From positions 496,001 to 560,000 of the forward strand of contig NW_020289978.1 of assembly GCF_003144245.1 (NCBI RefSeq): DNA of 64,000 nucleotides. Reading direction: 5' to 3'. Made by a program: the position numbers and the translations under genes. Of this stretch, positions 18,139-28,632 are shown piece after piece. Origin of the DNA: Jaminaea rosea. Lineage: Eukaryota > Basidiomycota > Exobasidiomycetes > Microstromatales. Each line of letters starts with the position of its first letter. Positions within the stretch are counted from its first letter, which is position 1. A model generated the notes under the pieces. That model ran no database searches. It saw nothing but the letters and a program-made list of their open reading frames with translations, and was not told the origin of the DNA.

Positions 18139-19605
18139 CTAGAAGTCGCTAGGGAGCCTGCGCTTGCCATGCTGCTTGCCGGACAAGATCTCGGCGAAGA
18201 GGTCGTTGACCAGGTCCATGTTGACCTTCGTGCCGTCGCTGCGCTTAGACACGATAGCCTGGGCTTCACGACTGCCGTGCGAGATTGAGGCAGCATTGAC
18301 AGACTCCTTGGGCGTCTGAGCACCCGTACCGCTGGCATTGATCTCAGAGACGGCCTGAGAAGCAGCAGATGCCTTGTGGCTGCGCCCAGTCTCCGAGGGT
18401 GAGGCAGCGGACGAGGTTGAGGTCGAGTTGGAGCTGACAGCGGAGACGAGCTGGTGGATCTGGGTGACGACCTTCTTGAAAGACTGGGACTGCGCGAGAG
18501 CGGTGGCGTTGGCTACGACTGTTGAGTTACCTTGACCAGCGACAGACGACGTCGAGTTGGTAGCGTTGGTGATGTTACCCCCAGCTGCGGAGATGAGATC
18601 AGGCATGGCCTCGATGATCGTCGACAGGGCAGGCAGGAGGTCCTTGAGCGTCGAAGCGTCCAGGGCGCGCTTCTTGTTGGCGGCGGCAGCCGAGCGGCGA
18701 GCAAGGTCACGGCGACCGTATCCTGGGCACCCAGGACGGTACATGCCATCGTTAGGCGTGCCGGGTGCGGGGCAGTTCTTGCCGAAGCCACCGACCGACG
18801 TCGCAGTGCTGGGAGGGACAGCAGCGCTGGAAGACGTAGTAGCAGCGGTGGCTTCGTTGGGAAGAGGGGAAGTCGACGAAGGAGCATCGCTGGATGGCGT
18901 CTCCTCGCCATCGCTGCCGTCGTCGCCCTGGTCCTCGTCGCCGCTAGGCTCATCATCACTGCCAGTCTCGTCACCGCCAGTCTCGTCGCGGTCGCCATCA
19001 GTACCGTCGTCGGAGGTACTGTTGGACGCCGGGTTCTTGAGGCCAAGGTTCATCAGGTCATTCATGACGTTCTGAATGATCTGCTCCAGCTTGCTCAGCA
19101 GCGCAAGGACGTCATTAGTAGACGCCGAAGAGGAAACATCGGTGGTGTCTTGTCGCTTGGAGTTGGTCGCAGCCATCTTCTTGCTCGACGTGCTGAGGGC
19201 ATCACTCAGGTTCGAGAGCATGCTGGCCATGGCCACACGGGCGTTGCCCGTCGTGTCTGCTCCAGTGCTGCCCTCGAGACCAGCAGGGCAGGAGCTGTCC
19301 GTCGACTCGCCAAGCAGCGTATTGAGGAGACAGCCCATGAGCTCGAGGATGCCGGACAGGCCACCGGTAGCGTCAGCGTCGCTACGAGCAACGAGAGCTC
19401 GGATCTGGCCAACAGTCGCCTGCAGCTGGGCAGGAGAGCGGGCAAACGGCAGCGAGTTGCCGTTGCGCATAAGCGCGAGAGCATTGTCGCTGCGAGCCAT
19501 GAGCTTGTTGAATTGACCAAGCTCGTTGGAGCGAGCAACGTTGATGGGCATAGCCGTCACGGCTGAGAGGGAGAGGGCCGAAAGGAGGGCGGGAGTGAAG
19601 TACAT
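18139..19605 (-). CDS. Secreted acidic Ser/Ala-rich protein with Kex2-type sites
   Basis: Single exon, 488 residues; not a family I recognise. A signal peptide spans residues 1 to about 18 (MYFTPALLSALSLSAVTA). The early region repeats ARS at 24, 37, 55 and 73. A strongly acidic Asp/Gly/Glu tract lies at about 199-236. Six dibasic or tribasic sites follow the Kex2 pattern: 150-151, 298-299, 303-304, 311-313, 454-455 and 481-483. NxS/T sequons cluster at 344-370. Few cysteines (92, 106, 278, 293). It could be a wall-associated or processed secreted protein. The opposite strand also has a long open frame, but it lacks a signal peptide or any recognisable fold. Confidence 0.75.
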   Translation of the reverse strand: MYFTPALLSALSLSAVTAMPINVARSNELGQFNKLMARSDNALALMRNGNSLPFARSPAQLQATVGQIRALVARSDADATGGLSGILELMGCLLNTLLGESTDSSCPAGLEGSTGADTTGNARVAMASMLSNLSDALSTSSKKMAATNSKRQDTTDVSSSASTNDVLALLSKLEQIIQNVMNDLMNLGLKNPASNSTSDDGTDGDRDETGGDETGSDDEPSGDEDQGDDGSDGEETPSSDAPSSTSPLPNEATAATTSSSAAVPPSTATSVGGFGKNCPAPGTPNDGMYRPGCPGYGRRDLARRSAAAANKKRALDASTLKDLLPALSTIIEAMPDLISAAGGNITNATNSTSSVAGQGNSTVVANATALAQSQSFKKVVTQIHQLVSAVSSNSTSTSSAASPSETGRSHKASAASQAVSEINASGTGAQTPKESVNAASISHGSREAQAIVSKRSDGTKVNMDLVNDLFAEILSGKQHGKRRLPSDF

Positions 19606-20460
19606 GTTGAAGGCGGTACGTGGGATTTGTGCTGTTGCGGTTTGAAAGGTAGATGAGCTCTCACAGAGAAGCGTCAGGTATATCTAGTAGTACGAAGGAG
19701 GAGGAAGGAAAGCGAGGTGGAGATCGTGTGCAAAGGACTAGCAAAGGAAATATCAACAGCGACCACCAGGGTACGACTGAGGGTTTGAGAGGTTGTGAGG
19801 ATAAGGTGAGGTGGTGATCAGAAGATGGGGAAAAAGTCGAACAGGTCGGCTCGCCAACGATGGTACTTGTATCCATCGGCCATGGCACATTGGCGAGCTG
19901 CTCCTCTGCGCAAGCGATCCCAGCCAGCTAGACTTGTCCATCAACATGGCGAGGGTTCACGGCACTCATCGCCGGTCGGGCTTCAATACGCGGCGGCGTC
20001 AAAGCTAGAAAGCAGGAACTGAAACGAGCGAGCAGGCACCATGTCCCAGTCGGGCAGTTCAGAAGGCGACGACAAGTCGGCGTCCATCACCGTCATCGTC
20101 GTTACTTGGCGGCCGAAACGCTTCGACGCGGTACGGAGCGGCAAGCTGGAAGTTGAAGTCGTGCAAGCCACCGCGGCGGCGTCGCAGTCCGCTCGACGCG
20201 TCATGTCACTTTTTGGCCTGTCGGCGCTCGAATAGAGGTCGCAGGCAGGCGATTCTGCACAGCATCGTTGAATCAAGCTAGCAATACCCTCATGGTGCGA
20301 TTAAGGAAGCGTCGATGCAATGCCGAGCAAAGCGTGAGCAAGAGTACGAGCATGAGCATGAGTCTGGGTCGTCTTCGAGACGTCGATGCGATGCAGGTCG
20401 GACGTGTGTGTTGGTTTAGTCGAGACGCCCTCGCTCATCAATTGGCCCGCACAGGTGTCA
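19606..20460. other. Intergenic, no supported gene
   Basis: About 855 bases between the start of the secreted-protein gene and the stop of the lipase gene, both minus strand. It should contain the promoter of the secreted-protein gene. Two overlapping short ORFs, 20041-20235 (+, 64 codons) and 19983-20276 (-, 97 codons), have no recognisable similarity. Confidence 0.45.
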
Positions 20461-21870
20461 TCACAGTCCAGCCTTGGCGAGATCTTCACAGACGGTCAGG
20501 TAGAACGCCTGGCTGTCGAATGGTGGGTCTGAGCCGGTCAGGTTGGCCCATTGGGCCTGGATCGCGTTGCCCCACCCAATGAGGTCTGCCGACGAGAAAG
20601 CGAGGGAACGTCAGCGGCTTGCGTGCTGTACGGGCCATCTTTACTGTGAAGTTACGGCTATACTCACCGATGTGCGTGCCTTTCAGAGTGCCTCGATATT
20701 CCCCCCATTTGGAGCTCTCCACGCTGACTAGGCCGTCATTCTATCGGACGGGCAGATCGAAGTGGTGTGAGCAGACGGGGTCGAGGTGGATACGGCGTCA
20801 CCCTCAGGCACACTCACATGTCCCTCCTTCTCCCAGATGATGCCGTGAGGGAAGCGAAACTCATTGAGCAAGCCCTGCACCATCGAGGAAGTATGATCTG
20901 TCAGCTATCGCACGGCAACATCTCATGTATACGCCGTGATACCCACCGGCTTGAACGCGGCTCCCCAGCTGGTATACATGACGTTGTCTTCATCTTTGAC
21001 CCTCTGATTAAACTTGGCCATCTCCTCCGTCGTCAGATTCTCGAAAGCTTCTCCCCCGCCAGGGATTCCCAGCCCCTGCACAGCGTTGAGCAGAAGCGGC
21101 AACCTCTCCCTACCAATGAGGTCGTACAACAGATAGCTCGCAAAGGGAGAGCCTCGATGCGGTGTCGCGATGGTCGTCACCGACCGCACCTTGAAGCTTC
21201 TCTGACCCTTGAGACATGACGTGAGGTACCGAGCATCAAGCCCACCCATCGAGTGACCCAGCAGATTCACTTCTCTGCCCGGGAACTTCTCCTCTATCAT
21301 GCGCAGAGCGTCTTTCGCCCTCTCTTCAATCGAGGCGCTCGTCTTTACGTTGGTCACGAGCACCTCAACTCCTCCTTGTTGCAGCCGCTCAACAATCCCA
21401 CGCCAATAGTCAAAGGAAAATTGAGGCAAGCTCGCTATTGGCGATAGGGTCGAGAACCCAAACAAGCCGTGAAGGAAGACGCACGGTAGACGAGGTGCCA
21501 GGTACGTGCGTTGCTTCCTCGTGGAGGCGTACTTGATTGGAGAGCGCAAAGCCTCCTTGTTGGCTTCGAGGGAACGATCTACCTCTTCTTTACGTTTGCG
21601 TGCCCACTCTTCCCCGTTCTCGTTGCCGCGGTCATTGTCGCTCGAAAAGAGGGCTCGCAGTCGGGCGAGAGCATTATCGATGGGATCCGGCTGCGCATCG
21701 ATGACGATTGGGGCGGCGGCCAAGCTCGACTGGCGGCGACAAAGGGGGAGAGCTGACCTCGATGGAGCCCTCCTTCTAGTCGCTATTGATCCCCTCGTCC
21801 AATGCTCGAAGCTAGCATCTGTTCGTGCTAGCTTCCACACAGGGCGGGGAAGAGGGGGTAGCGGGGTCAT
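20461..21870 (-). CDS. Lipase / alpha-beta hydrolase, probably mitochondrial
   Basis: Four exons: 20947-21870, 20818-20874, 20668-20740 and 20461-20585, 392 residues. The N-terminal 60 residues are Arg-rich and nearly free of acids, like a mitochondrial presequence. The hydrolase fold starts at LPCVFLHGLFGF, the oxyanion-type HGLFG, with nucleophile S207 in GHSMGG, acid D329 in NDGLVS and H350 in GTHIGD. SVTTIATPHRGSPFASYL is typical of triacylglycerol lipases of the bacterial lipase-like class. The acid and the histidine come from the third small exon, whose joins are supported by the complete triad. The frame is open upstream to 21972, so the start could be earlier. Substrate unknown. Confidence 0.85.
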
Positions 21871-22083
21871 GCGATGATGCGAGGTGGGGATCAGGGTCCA
21901 AGACTTCCTGGAGCGCAAGTCCGAGCTTGTGCTCGATGTGGAGACCAGATCGTGCACTTGAAAAAGTGTCAAGAAAGGCTGAATCGATTCGCGACTTTCG
22001 TAGAGGGCAAGAGAGACGAATGAATCTGGACGACATTATGGAACGTGCTCACTCGCACCGTCTCTCCATCAGTGGGCCTCACA

Positions 22084-23221
22084 TCAAGCAAGCGTAGCCT
22101 CCCAGGCCATGACGAAGTTGACGACCTTGATCTTGATGGATGTCTCGCTGAAGCCAGCGGCGATCAAGCCGTTGACAACATTGTCCACCGTGTCGTGCTC
22201 ATTGTGAAGCACCCCGCGACGTCGGAGATGATCCTGGGCTGCTTTTCCTCGTAGGAAGCGAAGACGGGCGCAGCATCCGGTGGGTTGAGCAACGGCTTCG
22301 GGGGGCAATACTAGAGATGAGAAGGGGATCAAGATTGAGTGAGTACGAGCGTGCCGAAAAACAGGCGAGGAATCCACGTACCAGTCACCCCGTAGAAGCG
22401 CGCTCCAGGCGCTAGAAGGGAAGCGGCTAGCTTGAAGAGCTGTTGCGCCTTGATAGCGCCGAGATTGCCTTCCTTCTGTACAGGATAGGCAACACGGTGA
22501 AGCAGCAGCATAGCCTGGCAAGATGTGTAATGGCCTTGGTCGCCCTCCTTGACCGTCTCCGGATCCAAATACGATACGAGACTGCTCTCGAGGCTCAAAG
22601 GGTAGTGTACGGGAGGCCAGACTTTACTGATAGCATACTCGGCGTAGTCCAGGAAGGCCTCGTTCTGGTCGAAGAGATGATACTCGACTTGACCGCCTTT
22701 GGGGGCTTGCGTTTCGAGGAGGTACCCAAGACGGGACGAGTGGCGGGCCTAGGGAGAGTGGGACTCGTATCAATCAGTCGATGAGCTGGGAAAGATATCG
22801 CTATGCAGCCTTCGACGCACCCAGTAGCCCGTAGCCACGCCGATGTCAGCATGCTTGTGCGTCAGATTCCAGTCGAACATCCTCTGCAGGTGCTTGTAAG
22901 AAGGGGATCCCACAAGCCAGAGCGTGTAGTGCAGGGCAAGCAGATCGTAGGACCGGAGGCGCACGCCGCCATCTGCGACCAGACTTTCTGTCAGGAACCT
23001 CGTCCATACCTTTTCGTAGCTGACTGCTCACCAAGCTTGATTTCGTCGCTCTTCTTGCCGCCGCCGAAGTAGTACGCCACGAGGTCACGAAAGTAGAAGG
23101 CGTTCTGCACCACCGTCTCAAGGATGACGGTAGTCGTCGCTACGGCGAAGCTGACGAAGCTGTCGAGAAGGGGCATGGCTGAAGTGAGGCCTTTGGGGGT
23201 CTTGTGGGTGGGCAGGAACAT
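22084..23221 (-). CDS. Class I SAM-dependent methyltransferase
   Basis: Four exons: 23032-23221, 22821-22987, 22382-22748 and 22084-22310, 316 residues. An N-terminal hydrophobic helix (FVSFAVATTTVILETVV) may anchor it to a membrane. YDLLALHYTLWLV precedes motif I, ADIGVATGYW, the SAM-binding loop. YHLFDQNEAFLDYA is the likely motif II, with an acidic residue for ribose. LASLLAPGARFYGVTG is the post-motif III strand, and FSETSIKIKVVNFVMAWEA the terminal beta hairpin. The layout matches fungal small-molecule methyltransferases of unknown substrate that usually start with the YDxxxL pattern. All joins preserve the frame and the family order. Function beyond methyl transfer is not predicted. Confidence 0.78.
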
Positions 23222-23618
23222 GGAGGAGAGAAGGCGAGTCGACGAGAAGAGCGAGGGATCAAGTAGCAGAGATGAGACGGCGCAATACTGTGCTCAGCAG
23301 CATCGATCGTCTGCGAGAGCGGGGTCGTAGGGGAGCTCAGCTTAAAGTGGCTCAGCGCAATCAATGTCCAGCCGCAATATGTCTTTGCCGTGGCGTTGTC
23401 TGACTGCCGCCGTCTTTGCTGCCGGCTCCCATCGCTCATCGTCCGTCGCCCATAGCCTTTAGCCCATCTCCCGCTTCTCACGGCAGTCAAGACAGCGAGC
23501 GAGTGATGTTGGGCGAATCGCATTAATGTTCGCAAAAGCTTGACAGCATCGCTTCTGATGAGACCCCAAAGCTGCCTCCGCCTGACGCTTGCGCCGCAGC
23601 TCGAGTTTTGCCCACTCG
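23222..23618. other. Intergenic between two minus-strand genes
   Basis: About 400 bases: promoter of the methyltransferase gene and 3' flank of CDC73. Overlapping ORFs on both strands are not convincing. Confidence 0.45.
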
Positions 23619-25100
23619 TTACGCCAAATCGGGTCTTCTTCTCCCCATCCATTCCTCCAACTGTCTCCAAAACATTCCACTGATCTGTGCATCATGATGC
23701 CTCTTGTTCGCATCGATCTGCAAATCCAACACATTCCACTCCTTGACATTCCCATCTTTTGCCTCGTTGCTCCATCGCGGGTACACTCCAAAGACGTTCC
23801 TGAACAAGTCTCTCCCTTCTTCCCATCTGTACCCTTTGAATTGCCATTTTTGCCCAGTAGTCACGACGCAGACCACTCTGCGCCAGGGATCGGCGTCCTG
23901 CCCTGATCCACCACGAGCTCCTAGACGGCTGAGAGCGTCCAGCGAGTCGACGGCGAGGAAGCGGCCGCCCTTTGGGCGGGAGATGACGACAACTTCGTTG
24001 CTTCCGCCCATTGGCGCAAGGCTGTTGGACGAGGAAGGCGGGTCGTAATGTCCTTCTTCGAGGAAACGCTTGATGTTCGCGAGGGTGAGGAGGGAGGAGG
24101 GCGAAGAGGGGAGGATGAAGATTGGGTCCAGGCGACGATGCTTTGCTGAGCGTCCAAGATTGCTCGATGGTGCTGCGGCTGAGGTTGATTGGCCAGGAGG
24201 AGCACGAGATGAGGGTGCTGATGAGGAAGAGCCTCCTGAGCGAGCCGCCTGAATCCGGCCGGCCACACTGCGTCGCAGTGGTGTGAAGTCCACCTCCTTT
24301 GATGCTGCGGAGCGCATTGCGCCCTTTGTTGCTCCGTCCAAATTCAGAGAGTCGTCGTCATCGTCAGCTCCGTCTCCAGCCTTGGCCACTGTGCAACGGA
24401 ATGCCCAAGCACGATCGCGCAGAATGACTTCGCTGGTGCGGAGGCGCTTAACAAAGGCCTGGTCTTGTTTCGAGGGATTGTAGGGGCGCTTCCCTGACGC
24501 CAAAAGCGGATGTAGGGGTACCGCCGACCCGGAGGCTTCAGCGCTCGATGGCACCGCAGCAGCAGAAGCATCTTGACTCGTCGCATCAGCCGTAGCGCCT
24601 GCCTCCGCACCCGCAGCTGCTGCTTGACGACTTGGTCGCCTTGCGTCCCTTGCCGCGCATTCAGCCTTGCTGAGGACCACCTCGCATTCCGTCTTCTTTC
24701 CCAGCAGGAATTCCAGCAAGCTGGGGCGATCGAGTGTATCTACACGAGCCACTCGTTCCCTCGTCGCCTTGACAGCATACAGACCCACGGCTTCAGCCTG
24801 CGTCTGTAGAATGAAGATGAGAGCGTCGAGCGGGAGGAAGTCCTCAGCATGGCTGGCGTCGTCGAAGGAGTTGGGCGTTGATGTAGAGTCCTGAGCAAGG
24901 GCAGGGCTGTTCCTCGAGCGTAGCACGCGGGTGCGAAGGGCGCGACTGAGGGGAGTTGGGTGGGAGGGGAAGTGGATGAGGGAGGAGCTGAGCAGATCTG
25001 GTGCCGCTTCGCCTGACTCGGTCGAGTAAGTGATTTGGTCGAGGGCGGAGGCGTGCTGTAGGACCAGATCCAGCGGATCGACGGCGGCGACGTCTGCCAT
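23619..25100 (-). CDS. CDC73: CDC73/parafibromin, Paf1 complex subunit
   Basis: Single exon, 493 residues. Cdc73 is a nuclear subunit of the Paf1 complex that rides with RNA polymerase II and promotes histone modification during elongation. The N-terminal domain is recognised by DFLPLDALIFILQTQ; the middle (about 160-320) is Ala/Ser-rich and disordered, with DRAWAFRCTVAKAGDG and KEVDFTPLRR. The C-terminal Ras-like domain covers about 325-485: PIFILPSSPSSLLTLANIKRF, VVCVVTTGQKWQFKGYRW and LFRNVFGVYPRW. Length is in the family range. It is head to head with the gene at 25290, with about 189 bases between starts, and that neighbour may also be a chromatin factor. Confidence 0.95.
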   Translation of the reverse strand: MADVAAVDPLDLVLQHASALDQITYSTESGEAAPDLLSSSLIHFPSHPTPLSRALRTRVLRSRNSPALAQDSTSTPNSFDDASHAEDFLPLDALIFILQTQAEAVGLYAVKATRERVARVDTLDRPSLLEFLLGKKTECEVVLSKAECAARDARRPSRQAAAAGAEAGATADATSQDASAAAVPSSAEASGSAVPLHPLLASGKRPYNPSKQDQAFVKRLRTSEVILRDRAWAFRCTVAKAGDGADDDDDSLNLDGATKGAMRSAASKEVDFTPLRRSVAGRIQAARSGGSSSSAPSSRAPPGQSTSAAAPSSNLGRSAKHRRLDPIFILPSSPSSLLTLANIKRFLEEGHYDPPSSSNSLAPMGGSNEVVVISRPKGGRFLAVDSLDALSRLGARGGSGQDADPWRRVVCVVTTGQKWQFKGYRWEEGRDLFRNVFGVYPRWSNEAKDGNVKEWNVLDLQIDANKRHHDAQISGMFWRQLEEWMGRRRPDLA

Positions 25101-25289
25101 GATGTCCAGATGATGCGATGCGTGAGGAACAAGGATTCCTCGCCAGACTCGTCAGTTGGTCGTCTTTCCCCCGCTCAGACTCGCTCGACTCGCTCGCTCT
25201 GTCCGCCCTCGACGCCAGTCCGACTGGCGCGTGCTTCTCAGCCTCGATCCTATCCTCACCTCACCTCACATCCATCCAACTCCGGCATC

Positions 25290-25924
25290 ATGAGCACCAG
25301 TCAACGTTATCAAGCCCATTCACCTGACGCAGTGGCACCGCCTTCGGCATCAGCAGGCCCCTCGACTGCGCGCAGACCATCCTCGGCAGCCATGGATGAG
25401 GACGATGCGACGGACGAGGAGCGACCATCTGCCACCCCAGCATCAGCACGCGGGCGTCGACGCTCATCGGCATCGACTCGGCCTCGTAAGCCTTCGATTT
25501 CAGCAGGCGGAGCAGCTGCAAATGATGGATCCGCGTCAGCTTCAGCGCCAATCCCGGGATCAGCAGCATCAGCACAGGCAGTCAAAGCATCACGCGGTCC
25601 CAACTCGCAAGTTAACTATAAGATCAAGTTCCACAAGAGCAGAGATAGATATCACAAAGTCCTCGAGGTGCGTACTATCTGCCCTTGAACCACTCAAGTC
25701 TCTGGCCCCTTCCCATTCGCTGACCATCGCCCTTTGCGCCCATACAGCAAAACACGGAGCTCACCAAAGGGTACCGTGAGGCCCAGGCAAAAGAACGCAA
25801 GTTGGATGAAGAGCTCAACTGGATCGTGGACTCAATTGCGAAGGCGAGGCCGGAGCTGCTCGCTGCAGAGGGAGCGACGATGGCGACAGGGACCGGCGCA
25901 GTGGGTAATGCTATGCAAGGATGA
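25290..25924 (+). CDS. Small coiled-coil protein, possible INO80 subunit Iec3
   Basis: Two exons, 25290-25667 and 25748-25924, 184 residues. Residues 1-105 are Ser/Ala/Pro-rich and disordered with a DEDDATDEE acidic patch. From about 108 the sequence NYKIKFHKSRDRYHKVLE runs into QNTELTKGYREAQAKERKLDEE, a helical coiled-coil-like block, then LNWIVDSIAKA. This order, a basic aromatic helix followed by a heptad helix, resembles the Iec3 subunit of the INO80 chromatin remodeller, but the match is by memory of the family pattern and could be a different coiled-coil chromatin protein. The shared promoter with CDC73 fits a nuclear role. The intron joins in frame at GAG/CAA. Confidence 0.6.
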
Positions 25925-26436
25925 AGAGTGGGAAGCTGTTACTTGGTCGTGAGAGGGATGGCGTGACCTGGAGGGCCGACTTCGGCAAACAGAACAGGCG
26001 ATGGAAGCGCCGAGAGCGCACAGGCAGCTCTGACCGTGGCCTACATCCATTCACAGTGTACAGTACCAACCACCGGAAGAGATTCTTTTCCTTTCCCAAT
26101 CTGCTCTCCCTCGCCTTGACGTCTTCTATGCCCTTCGCCTGCGAGGACCAGTCTCGTAAACCGGATGAGGCACCGGCGGACCCCTTGCGGCCTCTACCAT
26201 TCGAGGCCATCACGCATACGTGGTGCTGCTTGGCTAGTCCCGTCCAGCGCTGCAGCTATCAATAGCTTTCGATCGAAGGCTGTTCTGTCGTATGGGTCTC
26301 CACAAGTTGAGCAATGGCTCAAAGGCCGTTGACAGCGTCTACAGATGCTTGCCGTGAAGGTGCCGACATGTCGCTGCCTGGCTGAAGCTTATATGCCCTT
26401 CATAGGGCTCGTATCGCTTATGTCGCTACGTCGCTG
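25925..26436. other. Convergent 3' flanks
   Basis: About 510 bases between the stops of the coiled-coil gene (+) and CRIPT (-). Short ORFs on both strands (for example 25921-26265) look non-coding. No tRNA-like B box was seen. Confidence 0.45.
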
Positions 26437-26869
26437 TTACGAGGACATCTTGTGTCCCCCCTTCTTGATGTCCAACATGACCTTGCCACAGATAGCACAG
26501 CATCCTCTCTTGAACGCGCACGAAGAGCAATATTGCGCTCCCTTTGCTCCTCCTCCACCAGCTCCACCAGCCGCGCTCGTAGGCGACTTGCAGATCTTGC
26601 ACTGGTTGGCCATAGGGTTGAAGCGCTGCCCTTTGGCAGCGAGAAGCTTGTTCGTGGGTCGGACGGAAGCTGAAGATGAGGAGGAAGAGCCGGCTTTTGT
26701 GCTCATGAGGGAGCCAGAGGCAGTGCGGTTGCGCTATGTCGTGCGAATGGGGGGCTAGGAGGGTCAGTACGCGAGAGAATGATGGCCGGCATGAAAGGCC
26801 AGTACTTACAAATGGGTCTGGAGCAGCAAGCGCCCTCGCCTGCTTCTTCTCGCAGGTGGCGCAGACCAT
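26437..26869 (-). CDS. CRIPT: CRIPT-like zinc-ribbon protein
   Basis: Two exons, 26810-26869 and 26437-26733, 118 residues (the family is about 100). The first exon encodes MVCATCEKKQARALAAPDPF and the second starts RNRTASGS, matching the conserved CRIPT N-terminus. Zinc ligands come as CxxC pairs: MVCATC, CKICKS, YCSSCAFKRG and CCAICGKVMLD. CRIPT was found as a PDZ-binding protein in animals but is conserved across eukaryotes and is a component of the minor spliceosome and of other splicing complexes; here the role is inferred. An Ala/Gly-rich insert, SAAGGAGGGGAKGA, lies between zinc-ligand pairs. Start codons of CRIPT and the MFS gene are about 222 bases apart. Confidence 0.9.
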
Positions 26870-27091
26870 AATTGCTTATTGGATGTCGTGTGAGATGGAG
26901 TTGAGATGCGAAAGAATCGTTTGTCGCTGCAAGCCCACGACGCCCGCCGTCTTTGCCGTCAGTCCGCCATTCGATGCCGTCGGCAGCGGCGGGTTTCGCA
27001 TAATCCAGAGTCAAATATCTTGAGGTCAGATCGGCTGGCTTGTTGCTTGCCCTCCTCGATATCACTTCTCCATCAAAAGACGGGCGCCAAT

Positions 27092-28543
27092 ATGCCTAGC
27101 GAGCGCTCTCCATTGCTCTCGGCCACCAGAGACGAGGATGTATCCCCAACTCCTCTTCCTCGCCGACAGATACTGGTCCTCTGCCTCATCCGCATCTCCG
27201 AGCCCCTCGCATTCCTCGTCATCTTCCCTTTCATCGCCTTCCAGCTCTCCGATGCCATGCCCAACGTCCCACCAGAGCGGCTAGGGTACTACGTGGGCCT
27301 AGTGGAGAGCGCCTTCGCCGCTTTGCAATTCATCGTCGCCACACCATACGGCCGACTGAGCGATAGGGTCGGGAGGAAGCCCATCATCTTCGTCAGTCTT
27401 GCAGGAACTGCTCTAGCTATCAACCTATTCGGCACTGCTAGGAGCTTTGAGGGGATCTTACTGGCTCGATGTGTCAATGGCATCTTTGGCGGGAGTATTG
27501 GAATTGTCAAGACTATCTTGGGGGAGAGTACCGATGGCAGCAATTCGGCGAGGGCCTTCACGCTGCTGCCTATCATGTACAGCGTTGGGGCCATCGTTGG
27601 GCCCTTTCTTGGCGCACAGCTCTCCTCTCCAGCGGACAAGTTCCCCATCTTCAAGGATGTGACTTTTCTACGCAAGTATCCTTATTGGCTTCCCTGCGGG
27701 CTGGTCTCGCTTTACGTCCTGGTCACAATGGTCATTGCAGCCTTCTTCCTCGAGGAGACGCTCCCTTCCAAGGTGCGCAAGGCCGAGGCGGATGAGGCGA
27801 GCCGATTACGTGAGGAGCGAGGTGACGAAGGGCAAGCGCTTCTGGAGGCCGACCGTCTTGAAGAGCACGTAGAGGAGGACCAGGCCAAGACGCCTGAGCG
27901 ACCCTCGATTCGCTCCCTCCTGACTCGCGAGCGGGTCAACATTCTCACGACGCAGATGTTCCTCAACTTCATCAACATTTCCTGGTCCTCTCTCATCCCG
28001 GTATTCTGCTTTGAGCAGGTCCGGCATGGGGGCGTCGGGCTAAGCAAAGAGGGGATCGGCCACTTGCTTGCAGCAAATGGCCTCATTTCGATATTGGTGC
28101 AGACCCTCCTTTTCCCCCCGTTGGAGAGGAAGATGAATGGCCCACTCAAACTCTACAGAGTCGCATTGCTGTTCAATGTGCCTGCGCTGCTGGCCCTGCC
28201 CCTTGCTCATTACTTGTCAGGAGCAGGAGCAGGCAGGGAGTGGGCTTGGACGAGCTTGATCGCAGGCACCGCCTTCAAGTCCCTCGCAGGCATGTCGATC
28301 ATCTGCGCTACGCTCCTTGTCACCAATAGCTGCCCACGCGGCTCGTTGGGGACGCTGAACGGCATCTCGCAGTCGGCGGGCAGTTTCTCTCGCATGCTGG
28401 GACCCACGCTCGTGACAAGTCTCTTCGCCTTTGGCACGTCGCACAAGGGGCTAGGAAGCGTAGTCTTCATCTTCTTGGTGAGCGTCGCCTTTGCGACTTG
28501 GGCTTTGGCGCAGCGCATTACGACGAATAGACGGCAGGACTAG
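27092..28543 (+). CDS. MFS transporter, 12-TM, ZIFL/YCR023C-like
   Basis: Single exon, 483 residues from the Met at 27092; the frame is open from 26906 but the extra residues are Arg-rich and overlap the CRIPT promoter. Membrane protein of the major facilitator superfamily. The block GRLSDRVGRKPIIFVSL is the signature loop between helices 2 and 3, and RCVNGIFGGSIGIVKTILGE is the helix 5 motif. A charged cytosolic loop (about 235-290, Glu/Arg-rich) separates the two six-helix halves. The second half has a C-terminal QSAGSFSRMLGP. The pattern resembles fungal and plant ZIFL-type carriers, linked to export of metals or small molecules; substrate unknown. Confidence 0.87.
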   Translation: MPSERSPLLSATRDEDVSPTPLPRRQILVLCLIRISEPLAFLVIFPFIAFQLSDAMPNVPPERLGYYVGLVESAFAALQFIVATPYGRLSDRVGRKPIIFVSLAGTALAINLFGTARSFEGILLARCVNGIFGGSIGIVKTILGESTDGSNSARAFTLLPIMYSVGAIVGPFLGAQLSSPADKFPIFKDVTFLRKYPYWLPCGLVSLYVLVTMVIAAFFLEETLPSKVRKAEADEASRLREERGDEGQALLEADRLEEHVEEDQAKTPERPSIRSLLTRERVNILTTQMFLNFINISWSSLIPVFCFEQVRHGGVGLSKEGIGHLLAANGLISILVQTLLFPPLERKMNGPLKLYRVALLFNVPALLALPLAHYLSGAGAGREWAWTSLIAGTAFKSLAGMSIICATLLVTNSCPRGSLGTLNGISQSAGSFSRMLGPTLVTSLFAFGTSHKGLGSVVFIFLVSVAFATWALAQRITTNRRQD

Positions 28544-28632
28544 ATGCGGTGATCGCATGTATGTAATGATGCTCTTGGTAATTCTGTAATGTACATAATT
28601 GAAAAGACGACCGATGATGCCTTGGTGCCAGG

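Noticed and set aside
18532-19566. 344-codon plus-strand ORF opposite the secreted-protein gene
   Set aside because: Arg/Ser/Val-rich without domain; the minus strand has a signal peptide and sequons, so it is the better coding strand.
20041-20235. 64-codon plus ORF in the gap before the lipase gene
   Set aside because: Short, overlaps a 97-codon minus ORF, neither has a recognisable feature.
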